Shown: positions 32,944-42,238, counted from the first letter of the stretch. The stretch is DNA of 64,000 bases from Streptomyces sp. Ru62 (GCF_002920615.1 NZ_PQSU01000040.1:1-64000), one strand, 5' to 3'. Translations and numbers: made by a program. The notes: generated by a model not told the origin, from the sequence alone.

Positions 32944-35793
32944 TCATCCCGCACCGGACCGCTCCTCCCGTCCGGCGAGCCGTCTGCGGACCCGTTCCGC
33001 GTCCGGATGACCGAGCCGGGTGAGCAGGGCGAGGGCCTGCTCCCAGGCGGCCCGGGCACCCTCCCGGTCACCGGTGGCCAGGTGTGTGTCGCCCATGCGC
33101 GTCAGCGTGTCGGCCTCCGGGTAAGGGGCGCCGAGCGACCGGTACAGCGTCAGCGCGTTGCGGTAGCCGAGCAGGGCGTGCGGATGCCGGCCGAGGCAGT
33201 GGTAGGCGTAGGCGATGCTGTCCCAGGTCGCCGCCTGGCCGTACCGGTCGCCCAGGTCCTGGAGCAGAGCCAGGGCCTCGAAGCAGCGCGCGAGGGCCGG
33301 CCGGTACTCGCCGCGCAGCGCGTGGTACCAGCCGACGGAGTTGAGGACGCTGGCCCGCGCCGGCCGGGATCCGGCGGTGCGGAACAGCTCCAGGGCGAGC
33401 TGGTTGTGCCGCAGGGCCCCCGCCAGGTCGCCCTCCTGCTCGCACCCCCAGCCCAGACTGCGATGGGTGCCCGCCCGGCCGACGGTGTCGCCGGCGAGCG
33501 TGAACAGCGTGAGGGCCCGGTCGAGGTGGGCCCGGCTCTCGTCGGACAGGCCCAGCCTGGCCTCCGCCCGGCCGAGCCCACGCAGGGCGCGCGCCTCCAG
33601 GGCGGGGTCGGCGAGCCGCAGCGCGGCTTCGAGCGCGGTGCGCTGGGCGGCCAGTCCGTCGTGCCAGTGGCCGCGCCGCTCGAAGTACGGCTCCAGGGAC
33701 CAGGCCAGCAGGCACGCGTACCGGTCGTGGCCGGTCGCGGCCGCCGCCTTGACGACGGCCGGCAGCGCCGGGTGCTCGGCGGTGAGCCAGGCCAGGGCCG
33801 CGCTGTCGTCGGCGAAGGGCACGGCCCGCGTGTCCGTCGGCGCGGGCGGCGGCGCCGGGGCGTCACCGCTGGGGTCGAGCAGCGCGCCGGCGGCGTGGGC
33901 GCGCTCCACGTAGTGCCGGAACAGCCGGTCGCGGGCCTCCTGCCGCTCGGCCTCGGTGTGGTGCTCGGCGAGGAGGTCGGCGGCGTGGGCGCGGAGCAGG
34001 TCGTGGAAGCCGTAGCGCCCGGGTGCCGGTTCGGTGACGAGGTGGACGGCCGCGAGCTCGCCGAGCAGCGAGCGCGCCCGGCGCGGCGGCAGCCCGGCGA
34101 GCGCGGCGGCGGTGGCCGCCGACACGTCGGGGCCGGGGTGCAGGGCGAGCAGCCGGAACAGCCGGGCGGCACCGGACGACACGGCCCGGGTGGACCAGGA
34201 GAAGACGGTGGCGATGTCCACCGGGGTGCCGGGCCGGGTGAACCCGTCGAGGCCGCCGCGGGCCTCGCGGAGTTCGGCGGCCACGGCCGCCAGCGGGAAG
34301 TCCGGGCGCAGGGCCGCGCGGGCGGCCACACAGGCCAGGGCGAGGGGCAGGCCGGCACACCGGGCGACGATCTCGTCCACCGCCCGTGGCTCGGCGGCGA
34401 TCCGTCCGGCGCCGAGCCGTCCGGCGAGGAAGTCCCGCGCCTGGCCGGCGTCGAACGGCCGCAGGGTCAGCGTGCGGGCGCCGTGCGCGGCCACCAGCCC
34501 GGTCAGGTCGTCCCGGCTGGTGACGATGGCGAGGCAGCCGGGCGTGCCGGGCAGCAGCGGCCGTACCTGTTCGAAGTCCCGCGCGTTGTCCAGCAGCACG
34601 AGCACCCGGCGCCCCGCCAGCACACTGCGGTACAGGGCGGCCTGCGCGGCCAGGCCCTGGGGGACGTGCTCGGGCGGCACCCCGAGCGCGTGCAGGAAAC
34701 CGCGGACGGCCTCACCGGGGTCGGTGACCGCTCCCGAGGCGGCGAAGCCGCGCAGGTCGACGTAGAGCTGGCCGTCCGGGTACCGGTCGGCGACCCGGTG
34801 GGCCCAGTGGACCGCCAGCGTGGTCTTGCCCACCCCGGCCATCCCGCCGAGCGCGGAGATCAGCACCGTCCCGACGGGCTCCCCGTCGGCGAACGGGTCC
34901 AGCAGCTCGGCCAGTTCGGTGCGCCGGCCGGTGAACGCGGGGAGGTCGTGCGGCAGTTGGGCGGGTACGACGGGACGCGCGACAACGGTTTCCGCGGGCG
35001 GTGGTTCCGCCGGGTCTCCGTCCCGTGTCTCCCCCAGCGCCGTCCGGTGGGCCTCCCGCAGTTCGGGCCCGGGGTCGATGCCCAGCTCCTCGGCGAGACG
35101 GCGGCAGGCGTTCCGGCAGATGGCGAGCGCCTCGGCCCGCCGGCCGGTGGCCGCGAGGGCCAGGACCAGCCGGGCCAGCAGCGGCTCGTCCAGCGGATGA
35201 GCGTCGGCGGCCTCCCGCAGCCGGGCCAGCACCGCGCCGGGCACGCCCGCGTGCAGGGCCGCGTCGGCCGCCTCCCGCAGCGCGGCGAGCCGTTCGCGCT
35301 CCAGCCCGTCCGCGCCGAGCCGTTCCCGCACGTCCGGGGCGACTCCGGAGGCGACGGGGCCGGCCCACAGCGTCAGCGCCCGGCCGAGGAGTTCCACGGC
35401 CCGCCCGGGCGCACCCTCGGCGACGGCCCGCCGGGCCTCCTGCCGCAGCTCCCGGAACCGTCCGAGGTCCACGTCGTCCCCGTCGGTGACCAGCCGGTAG
35501 CCGCCCGCGCCGCGCACCAGCCGGTGCCCCGGCGCCCGCGCGGGCAGCCCCGGTTCCAGCAGCCGCCGCAGCGAGCCGACGTGCCGGCGGACCACGTTGA
35601 CGGCGGTGGGCGGGGGGCCCGGTCCCCACAGCACGTCGACGATCTCGGGCACGGGGACGGGCTGACCGGCCCGCAGCAGCAGCAGGGCCAGCAGTGCCCG
35701 CGCCTGCGGCCCCCCGGCGTCCAACTCGTCCGCCCCCCGCCAGACCCGCACCGGCCCCAGCACCGCGAACCGCACCGGCACCCCCTGTGGCAT
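32944..35793 (-). CDS. AfsR/SARP-like regulator with BTAD, NB-ARC and TPR domains
   Basis: The 949-aa product begins MPQGVPVRFAVLGPVRVWRG behind GGAGGGGG. It has the full AfsR layout: winged helix (about 7-100), BTAD (about 105-250), NB-ARC with P-loop GGMAGVGKTTLAVHWAH (about 310) and RRVLVLLDNARDFEQV, a linker with FSWSTRAVSSGAARLFRLLA, and a C-terminal TPR array (about 650-940, for example RALRGLGRAEARLGLSDESR). Such proteins activate secondary-metabolism genes. It lies about 11 kb from the PKS genes, so a link is possible but unproven. It is paralogous to the shorter neighbour. Confidence 0.92.
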   Translation of the reverse strand: MPQGVPVRFAVLGPVRVWRGADELDAGGPQARALLALLLLRAGQPVPVPEIVDVLWGPGPPPTAVNVVRRHVGSLRRLLEPGLPARAPGHRLVRGAGGYRLVTDGDDVDLGRFRELRQEARRAVAEGAPGRAVELLGRALTLWAGPVASGVAPDVRERLGADGLERERLAALREAADAALHAGVPGAVLARLREAADAHPLDEPLLARLVLALAATGRRAEALAICRNACRRLAEELGIDPGPELREAHRTALGETRDGDPAEPPPAETVVARPVVPAQLPHDLPAFTGRRTELAELLDPFADGEPVGTVLISALGGMAGVGKTTLAVHWAHRVADRYPDGQLYVDLRGFAASGAVTDPGEAVRGFLHALGVPPEHVPQGLAAQAALYRSVLAGRRVLVLLDNARDFEQVRPLLPGTPGCLAIVTSRDDLTGLVAAHGARTLTLRPFDAGQARDFLAGRLGAGRIAAEPRAVDEIVARCAGLPLALACVAARAALRPDFPLAAVAAELREARGGLDGFTRPGTPVDIATVFSWSTRAVSSGAARLFRLLALHPGPDVSAATAAALAGLPPRRARSLLGELAAVHLVTEPAPGRYGFHDLLRAHAADLLAEHHTEAERQEARDRLFRHYVERAHAAGALLDPSGDAPAPPPAPTDTRAVPFADDSAALAWLTAEHPALPAVVKAAAATGHDRYACLLAWSLEPYFERRGHWHDGLAAQRTALEAALRLADPALEARALRGLGRAEARLGLSDESRAHLDRALTLFTLAGDTVGRAGTHRSLGWGCEQEGDLAGALRHNQLALELFRTAGSRPARASVLNSVGWYHALRGEYRPALARCFEALALLQDLGDRYGQAATWDSIAYAYHCLGRHPHALLGYRNALTLYRSLGAPYPEADTLTRMGDTHLATGDREGARAAWEQALALLTRLGHPDAERVRRRLAGREERSGAG

Positions 35794-35869
35794 CCCGCCC
35801 CCTCCGTTCACCCCTCCGGCCCTCGACTGTACGTCTCCGGAGGAAACCGGCAGGAACGGCGGACCCCGG

Positions 35870-36151
35870 GACAGCGCTCGCGCCACCGGTCCCGGGCGGC
35901 GCGCCGGAGGGTCTCCCGTACCCGCCCTGCTGTTCTGGACGGCCCGGCAGGACGGCACGCCGGAGGTGCGGCTCGACGTGCCGCACGCCCGGCTGGTGGA
36001 AGATCTCCCTGGCGGCCGGGTCCGTATCCTCACCCAGGAGACGCAGATCGGCCGCCCCGCCGCCGAACCGGCCCGGGAGACGCCGAACCCGATGCCGAAC
36101 GGCCGTCAGACGTGGCTGGACGGCCCGGTCCGCGCAGCCGAAACCGCATGA
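35870..36151 (+). other. Unassigned open segment, possible C-terminal gene remnant
   Basis: In the 378-bp gap between divergent genes one frame reads SPVPALLFWTARQDGTPEVR, LDVPHARLVEDLPGGRVRIL, then a Pro/Asn-rich end at 36151. The sequence is protein-like, with balanced hydrophobic and charged residues, but there is no proper start. It looks like the tail of a larger enzyme. I cannot name the family. The alternative is chance coding bias in high-G+C DNA. Confidence 0.3.
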
Positions 36152-36171
36152 AACCCCTGGGAGTTGACGTC

Positions 36172-37059
36172 ATGACCGACAAGCTCACCGTGAGTGTCCT
36201 GGGCACCGGCATCATGGGTGCCGCGATGGCCCGCAACCTCGCGCGGGCCGGACACACCGTCCGCGCCTGGAACCGCACCCGCGCCAAAGCCGAACCGCTC
36301 GCCGCCGAAGGGGCGCACATCGCCGGCACGCCCGCCGAGGCCGTCGAGGGCGCCGACGTCGTCCTCACCATGCTCTACGACGGCCCGGCCACCCTCGACG
36401 TCATGCGCGAGGCCGCCCCCGCGCTGCGCTCCGGCGCCGCGTGGGTGCAGTCCACCACCGCCGGTATCGAGGCCGTCCGTGACCTGGCCGCCTTCGCCCG
36501 CGAGCACGACCTCGTCTTCTTCGACGCGCCGGTGCTGGGCACCCGCCAGCCCGCCGAGGCCGGTCAGCTCCTCGTCCTCGCCGCGGGCCCCAGCGAGCAC
36601 CGCGCAGCGGTGGCCCCGGTGTTCGACGCGGTCGGCTCCCGTACCGTGTGGACCGGCGAGGACGGCGCGGCCGGTACGGCGAGCCGCCTGAAGCTCGTCG
36701 CCAACAGCTGGGTCCTCGCGATCACCGCCGCCGCCGGCGAGGTGCTGGCCCTGGCCCGAGGACTCGACGTGGACCCGCAGAACTTCTTCGACGCGATCGA
36801 GGGCGGCCCGCTGGACATGGGCTACCTGCGGGCCAAGGCGAAGCTCATCCTGGACGGCCGGTTGACCCCGGCCCAGTTCGCGGTGGGCACGGCGGCCAAG
36901 GACGCCCGGCTCATCGTCCAGGCGGGTGAGGAGCACGGTGTGCGCCTCGACGTGGCCGCCGCGAGCGCCGAGCGTATGGAGCGTGCCGCCGAACTGGGGC
37001 ACGCCGACGAGGACATGGCCGCGGCCTACTTCGCCAGCTTCGGCTCCGCCGACCGGTGA
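36172..37059 (+). CDS. NAD(P)-dependent beta-hydroxyacid dehydrogenase-like (HIBADH family)
   Basis: The 295-aa product has an N-terminal Rossmann domain with VLGTGIMGAAMARNLARAGH (residues about 9-28) and WNRTRAKAE, suggesting NADP. It has the family loop VVLTMLYDGPATLDVM, a substrate-site DAPVLGTRQPAEAGQL, and the catalytic Lys in SRLKLVANSWV (about residue 170), with the helical second domain ending FDAIEGGPLDMGYLRAKAK. The family includes 3-hydroxyisobutyrate dehydrogenases and imine reductases. The substrate here is unknown. The ATG at 36172 is supported by GGAG 9 bp upstream. Confidence 0.88.
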   Translation: MTDKLTVSVLGTGIMGAAMARNLARAGHTVRAWNRTRAKAEPLAAEGAHIAGTPAEAVEGADVVLTMLYDGPATLDVMREAAPALRSGAAWVQSTTAGIEAVRDLAAFAREHDLVFFDAPVLGTRQPAEAGQLLVLAAGPSEHRAAVAPVFDAVGSRTVWTGEDGAAGTASRLKLVANSWVLAITAAAGEVLALARGLDVDPQNFFDAIEGGPLDMGYLRAKAKLILDGRLTPAQFAVGTAAKDARLIVQAGEEHGVRLDVAAASAERMERAAELGHADEDMAAAYFASFGSADR

Positions 37060-37263
37060 CGGCCGCCCCGCGTGCCGGCGGCGCACCGGCGTCCGCACCG
37101 AGGCCGAGCGCCGGTACGGCGGGGGCACGCTGAAGGACGGCGACCGGGCTTCCGGCCGGCAAGCGGCGGCCCGGCCCAGGAGGTCGGCCGAGGCGCGGAC
37201 CTCCGCGTGGCCTCCCTCGGCCGCCGCCGTCATCGCCGCCCAGCTCCTCGGCGTGGCGGGCGG

Positions 37264-37929
37264 TCACGCGTCCGTCTCGGCGCCCTCCGTCGTCTCCTGC
37301 GCCGATTCGCCCGGCACGACGTAGAAGACGGACGTGCCCTGCTTGGTGCGCTGGGCGCCGTTCTTCGCCACGAGGTTCTCCAGCGTGGTGCGGACGACCT
37401 TCGTCTGGATGCCGCGCTCGGGATACGCCTGGCCCAGGGCCTCGCTGACCTCCGCGGCGGAACGGGGCTCCGTCTGCTCCGCCAGGTGCCGGCGGACGAG
37501 TTCGATCAGGGTGGGCTGAGCGGGCTCTGAGGACGGCGACGCCTTGGTGGCCGCCGGTTCCCCGGTGGTCGCCTTCTTCGTCACCGTCTTCTTCGTCGCC
37601 GTCTTCTTGGCCGCCGCCTTCGTGGTCGCGGCCTTCCTGGCCGCCGGCTTCCTCGCCGCGGGCTTCCGGTCGTCGGCGCGGCGCGTGCCTCCGCTCTTCT
37701 TGCGCGGGGCGGGGACGACCGCCCGCCCGGCCGGCGCGGCGAGGCCGAGTGCCTGCTGCATGTTCAGCAGGACGCCGTGGTCGTGCTGAAGGGTGGCCAA
37801 CTGCTCCTGCAGGACGGCGATTTCAGCCGTGATGCGTTCCTGCTCCTTGAGGTTGTGTTCGAGGTCGTTGGTCACCTGACTGACGTACTGAGAGGTCAAT
37901 TCGGTGACGGGCCCGGCGCTTTCCGGCAT
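37264..37929 (-). CDS. Histone-H1-like nucleoid protein with coiled coil and winged helix
   Basis: The 221-aa product has three parts. An N-terminal coiled coil (about residues 8-60, NDLEHNLKEQERITAEIAVL) comes first. A Lys/Ala/Thr-rich middle (about 72-132, KPAARKPAARKAATTKAAAK) resembles the H1-like tails of actinobacterial HupS and Hlp. A C-terminal winged-helix-like domain follows (about 140-205, TLIELVRRHLAEQTEPRSAA, KVVRTTLENLVAKN). It probably binds DNA. The ATG at 37929 is preceded by GGAGGAA. An inverted repeat 39 bp upstream may be its operator. Confidence 0.8.
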   Translation of the reverse strand: MPESAGPVTELTSQYVSQVTNDLEHNLKEQERITAEIAVLQEQLATLQHDHGVLLNMQQALGLAAPAGRAVVPAPRKKSGGTRRADDRKPAARKPAARKAATTKAAAKKTATKKTVTKKATTGEPAATKASPSSEPAQPTLIELVRRHLAEQTEPRSAAEVSEALGQAYPERGIQTKVVRTTLENLVAKNGAQRTKQGTSVFYVVPGESAQETTEGAETDA

Positions 37930-37967
37930 CAGTTCCTCCGCTCCTGACGGTGCGACACCTGGATGAT

Positions 37968-37985
37968 ACGGGTGGGTCAACCCGT
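37968..37985. promoter_or_regulatory. Inverted repeat upstream of the H1-like gene
   Basis: ACGGGT (37968-37973) and ACCCGT (37980-37985) form a perfect 6-bp inverted repeat with a 6-bp spacer, 39 bp upstream of the minus-strand start at 37929. The rest of the 268-bp divergent gap shows no other feature I can support. Confidence 0.45.
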
Positions 37986-38197
37986 TTTCACCGTTGGCGA
38001 GGCGGCAGCGGCTGACCGACACCCCGCTCCGGGCCGCTACCGGGCGCGCCAGCATACCGTCGGTGAGGCCGGGCGCGAGTCCGGTCGGCAGGCCGACCTC
38101 GACCCGGTCGCCGACGTGCGCGGAGTCCCTGCTCGACGAGCATCCGCAGAGGTCCCGCCCCCGGGCACACCCGGCCCGGTGACTACGATCCCTGCCC

Positions 38198-38953
38198 ATG
38201 CCCGTGCGTGAACCCAGCGGTACCTCCCGGCCGAGACGGCTCACCCGTACGGCGTTGCTGCTGGCGGGCGGCCTGTTGCTCCTGGCCGGCGGCGAGGACC
38301 GCCTGGGCGGGCCGCCACCGCGCCCGACGGGTCCGCCCGCCGTCACCGCCTGTCTCACGCCGTCGGGTGACCTGATCGCCGACGTGGACGACGACGGTCT
38401 GCCGGACCGGATCACCGACCCGTCCCACCGGGGTGCCCGGCTGGCCATCACCTTCGGCATCGGCTCACCCCGCGAAACGACGGTCGGGGCACGGGGGTTG
38501 GCCGACCGTACCGCCGGCCGGCAGGAGTACGTGAGCGCCGCCGTGGCGGACTTCGACCGGGACGGCTGGACCGACCTGGTCGTCGTGGCGGGGCAGGAGC
38601 AGGGCGGCGACGACCCGGTCCAGCCGCGGGTGGCCGAACTGAGGCTCGGACCCTTCTCCGACACCGGCCGCAGCCGGCGGACCGTCCCGCTGGACCTGGG
38701 GGCCACGAAGGACATCGCGGTGGCCGACCACAACCACGACCCGTATCCCGACCTCACGGCGTACACGTACTCCGGAGACGGCACCTACGAGATCCAGGCC
38801 CGCCTGGGCGACCCGCACCGGGGCCTGTCGCCCGACACCCGCACCTACACGACGGACATCCCGGCCACGGGCTACCACCCCCCGTCCCCGCTGCCCCACG
38901 CGGGCCTCACCCCGTTCCACCCGCCCTGCGGGACACACGCGCGGGCCGGATGA
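38198..38953 (+). CDS. FG-GAP/VCBS-like secreted or membrane-anchored protein
   Basis: The 251-aa product has a basic start and a hydrophobic segment (about residues 18-31, TALLLAGGLLLLAGG), probably a signal anchor. The extracellular part has Ca-binding-type loops of the FG-GAP/VCBS kind: DVDDDGLPD (about 64-72), DFDRDGWTD (about 125) and a weaker DHNHDPYPD (about 178). These suggest a partial beta-propeller. The length allows only three to four blades, so it may pair with another protein or be shortened. Convergent with the next gene, 16 bp apart. Confidence 0.75.
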   Translation: MPVREPSGTSRPRRLTRTALLLAGGLLLLAGGEDRLGGPPPRPTGPPAVTACLTPSGDLIADVDDDGLPDRITDPSHRGARLAITFGIGSPRETTVGARGLADRTAGRQEYVSAAVADFDRDGWTDLVVVAGQEQGGDDPVQPRVAELRLGPFSDTGRSRRTVPLDLGATKDIAVADHNHDPYPDLTAYTYSGDGTYEIQARLGDPHRGLSPDTRTYTTDIPATGYHPPSPLPHAGLTPFHPPCGTHARAG

Positions 38954-38969
38954 CCCCTGCGCCGTGCGC

Positions 38970-39626
38970 TCACCCGAGGACGAGGGGGAGTTTCCCGGCC
39001 AGTGGGCCCAGTCGGATCCGCTCGTCGGCGGTCGGGGGCCGGCGCCCCGTTCCGACGCGCAGGACGTCCTGATCGGACCACGACGGGGGGAACGCCGACC
39101 CGGCGATCTCCTCCAGCATGGCGCGGGACCGGGCGAGGGATTCGGCGGGGGGTTCGGCCGCGCCCGTGAGGTGGGCGATCAGGTCCAGGTGGTGCAGGGT
39201 CCACTCCAGGACGTACGCGGAGAGGTAGTCGCCCACGGTGAGGACCATGTCCTGCGTGCGCACCCGTTGCTCCGGGTCGGCGAGCTCGGCCGCGCGCCCG
39301 GCCGCCGAACCGACGTCGTCCAGGTGGAACTTCAGCAGCCGCGGCTCCTCGTACGCGGCGGCCAGCCGGACGGTCAGCGCGTCCAGCGGATCGTCGCCGG
39401 ACGGCGGGGTGCCGCCGACGTTCCAGTACGTCACCGCGTCGCGCGTCGGCTCCGCCGTGGTGGGCGTCACCAGGGTGATCAGCACGTCCTGGGCGTCGAT
39501 GACCAGATGGCACGCCAGGTCACGGACCAGCCAGCCGGTGCAGCCGGACGGCCGCGCGAAGTCCTCGTCGGCGAGGCCGGCGACCGCGGCGCGCAAGGCC
39601 GTCCACGAGCGCGAGAAGAGATCCAC
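38970..39626 (-). CDS. Mycothiol-dependent maleylpyruvate isomerase-like (DinB fold) protein
   Basis: The 218-aa four-helix DinB/MDMPI-type protein has the N-terminal motif GCTGWLVRDLACHLVIDAQD and EWTLHHLDLIAHL, which provide His ligands of the usual metal site. Such proteins use mycothiol as cofactor or thiol substrate in actinobacteria. The substrate is unknown. ATG at 39626, divergent from the SnoaL-like gene. Confidence 0.82.
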   Translation of the reverse strand: MDLFSRSWTALRAAVAGLADEDFARPSGCTGWLVRDLACHLVIDAQDVLITLVTPTTAEPTRDAVTYWNVGGTPPSGDDPLDALTVRLAAAYEEPRLLKFHLDDVGSAAGRAAELADPEQRVRTQDMVLTVGDYLSAYVLEWTLHHLDLIAHLTGAAEPPAESLARSRAMLEEIAGSAFPPSWSDQDVLRVGTGRRPPTADERIRLGPLAGKLPLVLG

Positions 39627-39835
39627 GGCCGCAAACTAGCAGCGGGCGGCCCGTCCTTCGACCGGATTCCCACCGGCCCGTCCGGCGTGCCCTTGACGCC
39701 GGTCACCGGATTGCCGACCCGGAGCCTGTATCCCGGCGCCACCGGCCATGTCACATACCGGAGGGCTGTCCCGTCGTAGGGAGCGTGGAAGCGAGTACGA
39801 AGCCGACGACTCGCGCCGACCCGAGGAGCCGGCCC

Positions 39836-40279
39836 ATGCCGACAGCCCAGGAAGCACGCAACAAGGCGACGTTCCGCCGCCTGCACGACGCCGTCCACAC
39901 CGGTGACCTGGAGACCGTCTCGAAGGCGATCGACGAGGTCGTAGCGCCCGACCTGCTCTTCCACGCGCCGGTGCCGACGGGTGCGACGGGCGCGCAGGCA
40001 CTCAAACGCGTGTGGGAGGTGCTGCTGCGCGCGTTCCCCGACCTGCGTGTCGAGATCGAGGACGAGATCGCCGAGGGGGACAAGGTCGTCTTCCGGAACA
40101 CGGTCACCGGTACGCACCTCGGGGAGTACCAGGGACTCCAGGCCACCGGGAAGCCCGTCAGGTACGGCGAGATCTTCGTCCTGCGGTTCGCGGACGACCG
40201 CGTCGCCGAGATCTGGGGTGTCGTCGACGTCCTCACGCAGATGCGGCAACTGGGCACGGCCCCCGGCGGCCCGTCCTGA
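39836..40279 (+). CDS. SnoaL-like/ester cyclase family protein
   Basis: The 147-aa cone-shaped alpha+beta-barrel protein of the NTF2-like superfamily contains FRRLHDAVHTGDLETVSKAI, then LLFHAPVPTG, LLRAFPDLRVEIEDEIAEGD, and FRNTVTGTHLGEYQG, the typical ester cyclase order. The ATG at 39836 with GAGGAG upstream is preferred over one 17 codons earlier. Function is not predictable from sequence. GNAT gene 43 bp downstream. Confidence 0.82.
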   Translation: MPTAQEARNKATFRRLHDAVHTGDLETVSKAIDEVVAPDLLFHAPVPTGATGAQALKRVWEVLLRAFPDLRVEIEDEIAEGDKVVFRNTVTGTHLGEYQGLQATGKPVRYGEIFVLRFADDRVAEIWGVVDVLTQMRQLGTAPGGPS

Positions 40280-40322
40280 ACCCGAGTCCGGGATCCGGCC
40301 CGGTCGCGTAGGGTCGGCACCC

Positions 40323-40811
40323 ATGGATCTGCTTCCCTGCGCTCCCGTGCACGCGGCACTCGTCGCCGGCTGGCCGACGTCGGCGGCGGAGGCCGTGATG
40401 TGGTGCGGGAGCCATGAGTTCCCCGTGTCCGAACGGACGGTCGCCGGATGGCAGCAGGCGGACGATGTCGAGGCCCACGTGCTCGTGGACGGGGGAAGGG
40501 TGCTCGGCTACGGCGAGTTGTGGCGGGACGCCGAGGAGGACGAGGCCGAACTGGCGCGGATCATCGTGGCGCCCGGCGCCCGCGGGGCGGGGCTGGGCCG
40601 CGTACTCGTCCAGGGGCTGCTCGCGCGGGCGCTCCGGGCCGGGTTCGCCGATGTCCACCTGCGCGTGCACCCCGGCAACGACCGGGCGCTCCGGTGCTAC
40701 CTGGGCGCCGGGTTCCGTCCGGTCGACCCGGGTCTCGCAGCGAGCTGGAACACCGCTCAGCCGGTGGATTACGTCTGGCTCCGGCACGACTCCGGCGCAC
40801 CGGACCGCTGA
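40323..40811 (+). CDS. GNAT-family N-acetyltransferase
   Basis: The 162-aa product shows the GNAT core: LARIIVAPGARGAGLGRVLV (acetyl-CoA loop, about residues 76-95) and the following helix, then VHLRVHPGNDRALRCYLGAG (about 110-130) with FRPVD. The acceptor is unknown. It is co-oriented with the SnoaL-like gene. Confidence 0.87.
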   Translation: MDLLPCAPVHAALVAGWPTSAAEAVMWCGSHEFPVSERTVAGWQQADDVEAHVLVDGGRVLGYGELWRDAEEDEAELARIIVAPGARGAGLGRVLVQGLLARALRAGFADVHLRVHPGNDRALRCYLGAGFRPVDPGLAASWNTAQPVDYVWLRHDSGAPDR

Positions 40812-40916
40812 CCGCGTTCACGGTGATGAACTCCGCACACATGGGTGTACACGGTCATGTCTGCTGTGCGAAGCTCAGCCAACTTCTCTTGTCCATGGTG
40901 GAGTTGGAGGGCGAGC

Positions 40917-42146
40917 ATGAGCGTTTCCCGGCGTGCGTTGCTGGCCACGGCGGCCGGTGCGGCGGCTGCGGGGGCCTCCGCGGTGCCTGCCGCGGCGGCC
41001 CCGGACCGGCAGCCATCAGGAACGACCTCACGGACACTCCGCGCGGCGGCGGACTACGCCGTGGAGAAGGTCCGTGCCGTCGCGCCCGGAGTGACGGGTT
41101 TCCCGGTCGGGACCAGGTTCGAGAAGTGGACGTACTCGCGCAACGGGGACTGGGTCGGCGGCTTCTGGCCCGGCACCCTGTGGATGGCCTGGCTGTACAG
41201 CGGGGACGACGCCTTCCGCACGTGGGCGGTCGAGTCGGCCCGGAACCTCGCCCCCCGGCAGTCGGACACGAGCACGCACGACCTGGGGTTCCTCTTCTGC
41301 CCTTCCTGGGTCACCGCCTGGCGCCTGACCGGTGACGACGAGTGGCGCACGGGCGCGATACGGGCCGCCGACTCCCTGATCCAGCGGTACAACCCGCGGG
41401 GGAAGTTCATCCGGGCCTGGGGCGCGCTGACGGACCGCGCCAACGCGGGCCGCGTCATCATGGACACGATGATGAACCTCGATCTGCTGGCGTTCGCGAG
41501 CCGGCAGACCGGCGACGACACCTACCTGGACATCGCCGTGGAGCACGCGAGGACCGCGCAGCGCGTCTTCCCCCGCGCCGACGGATCCACCCCGCACGTG
41601 TTCGACTTCGACCCCGACACCGGTGCCCCGCTCGGCCCCGACACGGTGCAGGGCTACAGCCCCACCTCCTGCTGGTCGCGCGGACAGGCCTGGGGCATCT
41701 ACGGCTTCACCACGATGTACCGGCGGACGGGGCACAAGGAGTTCAGGGACACCGCGCGCAGACTCGCCGACTTCGCCATCGGAGCGCTGACCCCGGACCA
41801 CGTGCCGGTGTGGGACTATCGCGCGCCGCAGCAGCCGCACGACATCAAGGACGCCTCCGCCGGCGCCATCATGGCGTGCGGCCTGCTCGACCTGCACGCG
41901 GCCACGGGCCGGCACACCTACCGGGAGGTGGCGCTGCGGCTGCTCACCGCGCTCGCGGACACCTGCCTGACGAGGAACTCGGCCCGCGCCGACGCGGTCG
42001 TGGCCCGCTGCACCCGCAACCGCCCGGCCGAGGACGGCATCGAGGTCTCCCTGCCCTACGCGGACTACTACCTTCTCGAAGGCATCCTGCGCGTGCTACG
42101 GCCCGAGGACGTCGACCGGGCGATCGACCTGTCGCAGCCGGCCTGA
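40917..42146 (+). CDS. GH88-family unsaturated glucuronyl hydrolase, Tat-exported
   Basis: The 409-aa product starts with a twin-arginine signal (MSVSRRALLATAAGAAAAG, cleavage about AAAAP). It continues as a GH88/GH105-type alpha6/alpha6 barrel: WVGGFWPGTLWMAWLYSGDD (about 78-97), STHDLGFLFCPSWV (about 120), IMDTMMNLDLLAF with the catalytic-type Asp, SCWSRGQAWGIYGFTTMYRR (about 256) and KDASAGAIMACGLLDLH. The family removes unsaturated uronic acid from lyase-degraded glycosaminoglycans or xanthan-like polymers. GGAGG decides the start at 40917. Ends in a strong hairpin. Confidence 0.87.
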   Translation: MSVSRRALLATAAGAAAAGASAVPAAAAPDRQPSGTTSRTLRAAADYAVEKVRAVAPGVTGFPVGTRFEKWTYSRNGDWVGGFWPGTLWMAWLYSGDDAFRTWAVESARNLAPRQSDTSTHDLGFLFCPSWVTAWRLTGDDEWRTGAIRAADSLIQRYNPRGKFIRAWGALTDRANAGRVIMDTMMNLDLLAFASRQTGDDTYLDIAVEHARTAQRVFPRADGSTPHVFDFDPDTGAPLGPDTVQGYSPTSCWSRGQAWGIYGFTTMYRRTGHKEFRDTARRLADFAIGALTPDHVPVWDYRAPQQPHDIKDASAGAIMACGLLDLHAATGRHTYREVALRLLTALADTCLTRNSARADAVVARCTRNRPAEDGIEVSLPYADYYLLEGILRVLRPEDVDRAIDLSQPA

Positions 42147-42165
42147 GCCGCCGACGCGGCGGCTC
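42145..42165 (+). terminator. Terminator hairpin of the GH88 gene
   Basis: GAGCCGCCG (42145-42153) pairs perfectly with CGGCGGCTC (42157-42165) around a 3-nt loop. The stem begins inside the stop codon. Confidence 0.75.
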
Positions 42166-42238
42166 GCGCGCGGCGCGCGTTCCCCTGTCGCCGCCGTCAC
42201 CGCGACCCCGCGGGCGGCGGCCACGCCCTTCGGTACCC

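Noticed and set aside
37060-37263. Possible small gene between the dehydrogenase and the H1-like gene
   Set aside because: Frames in this 204-bp stretch are Arg/Pro/Gly low complexity with no ribosome-binding site.
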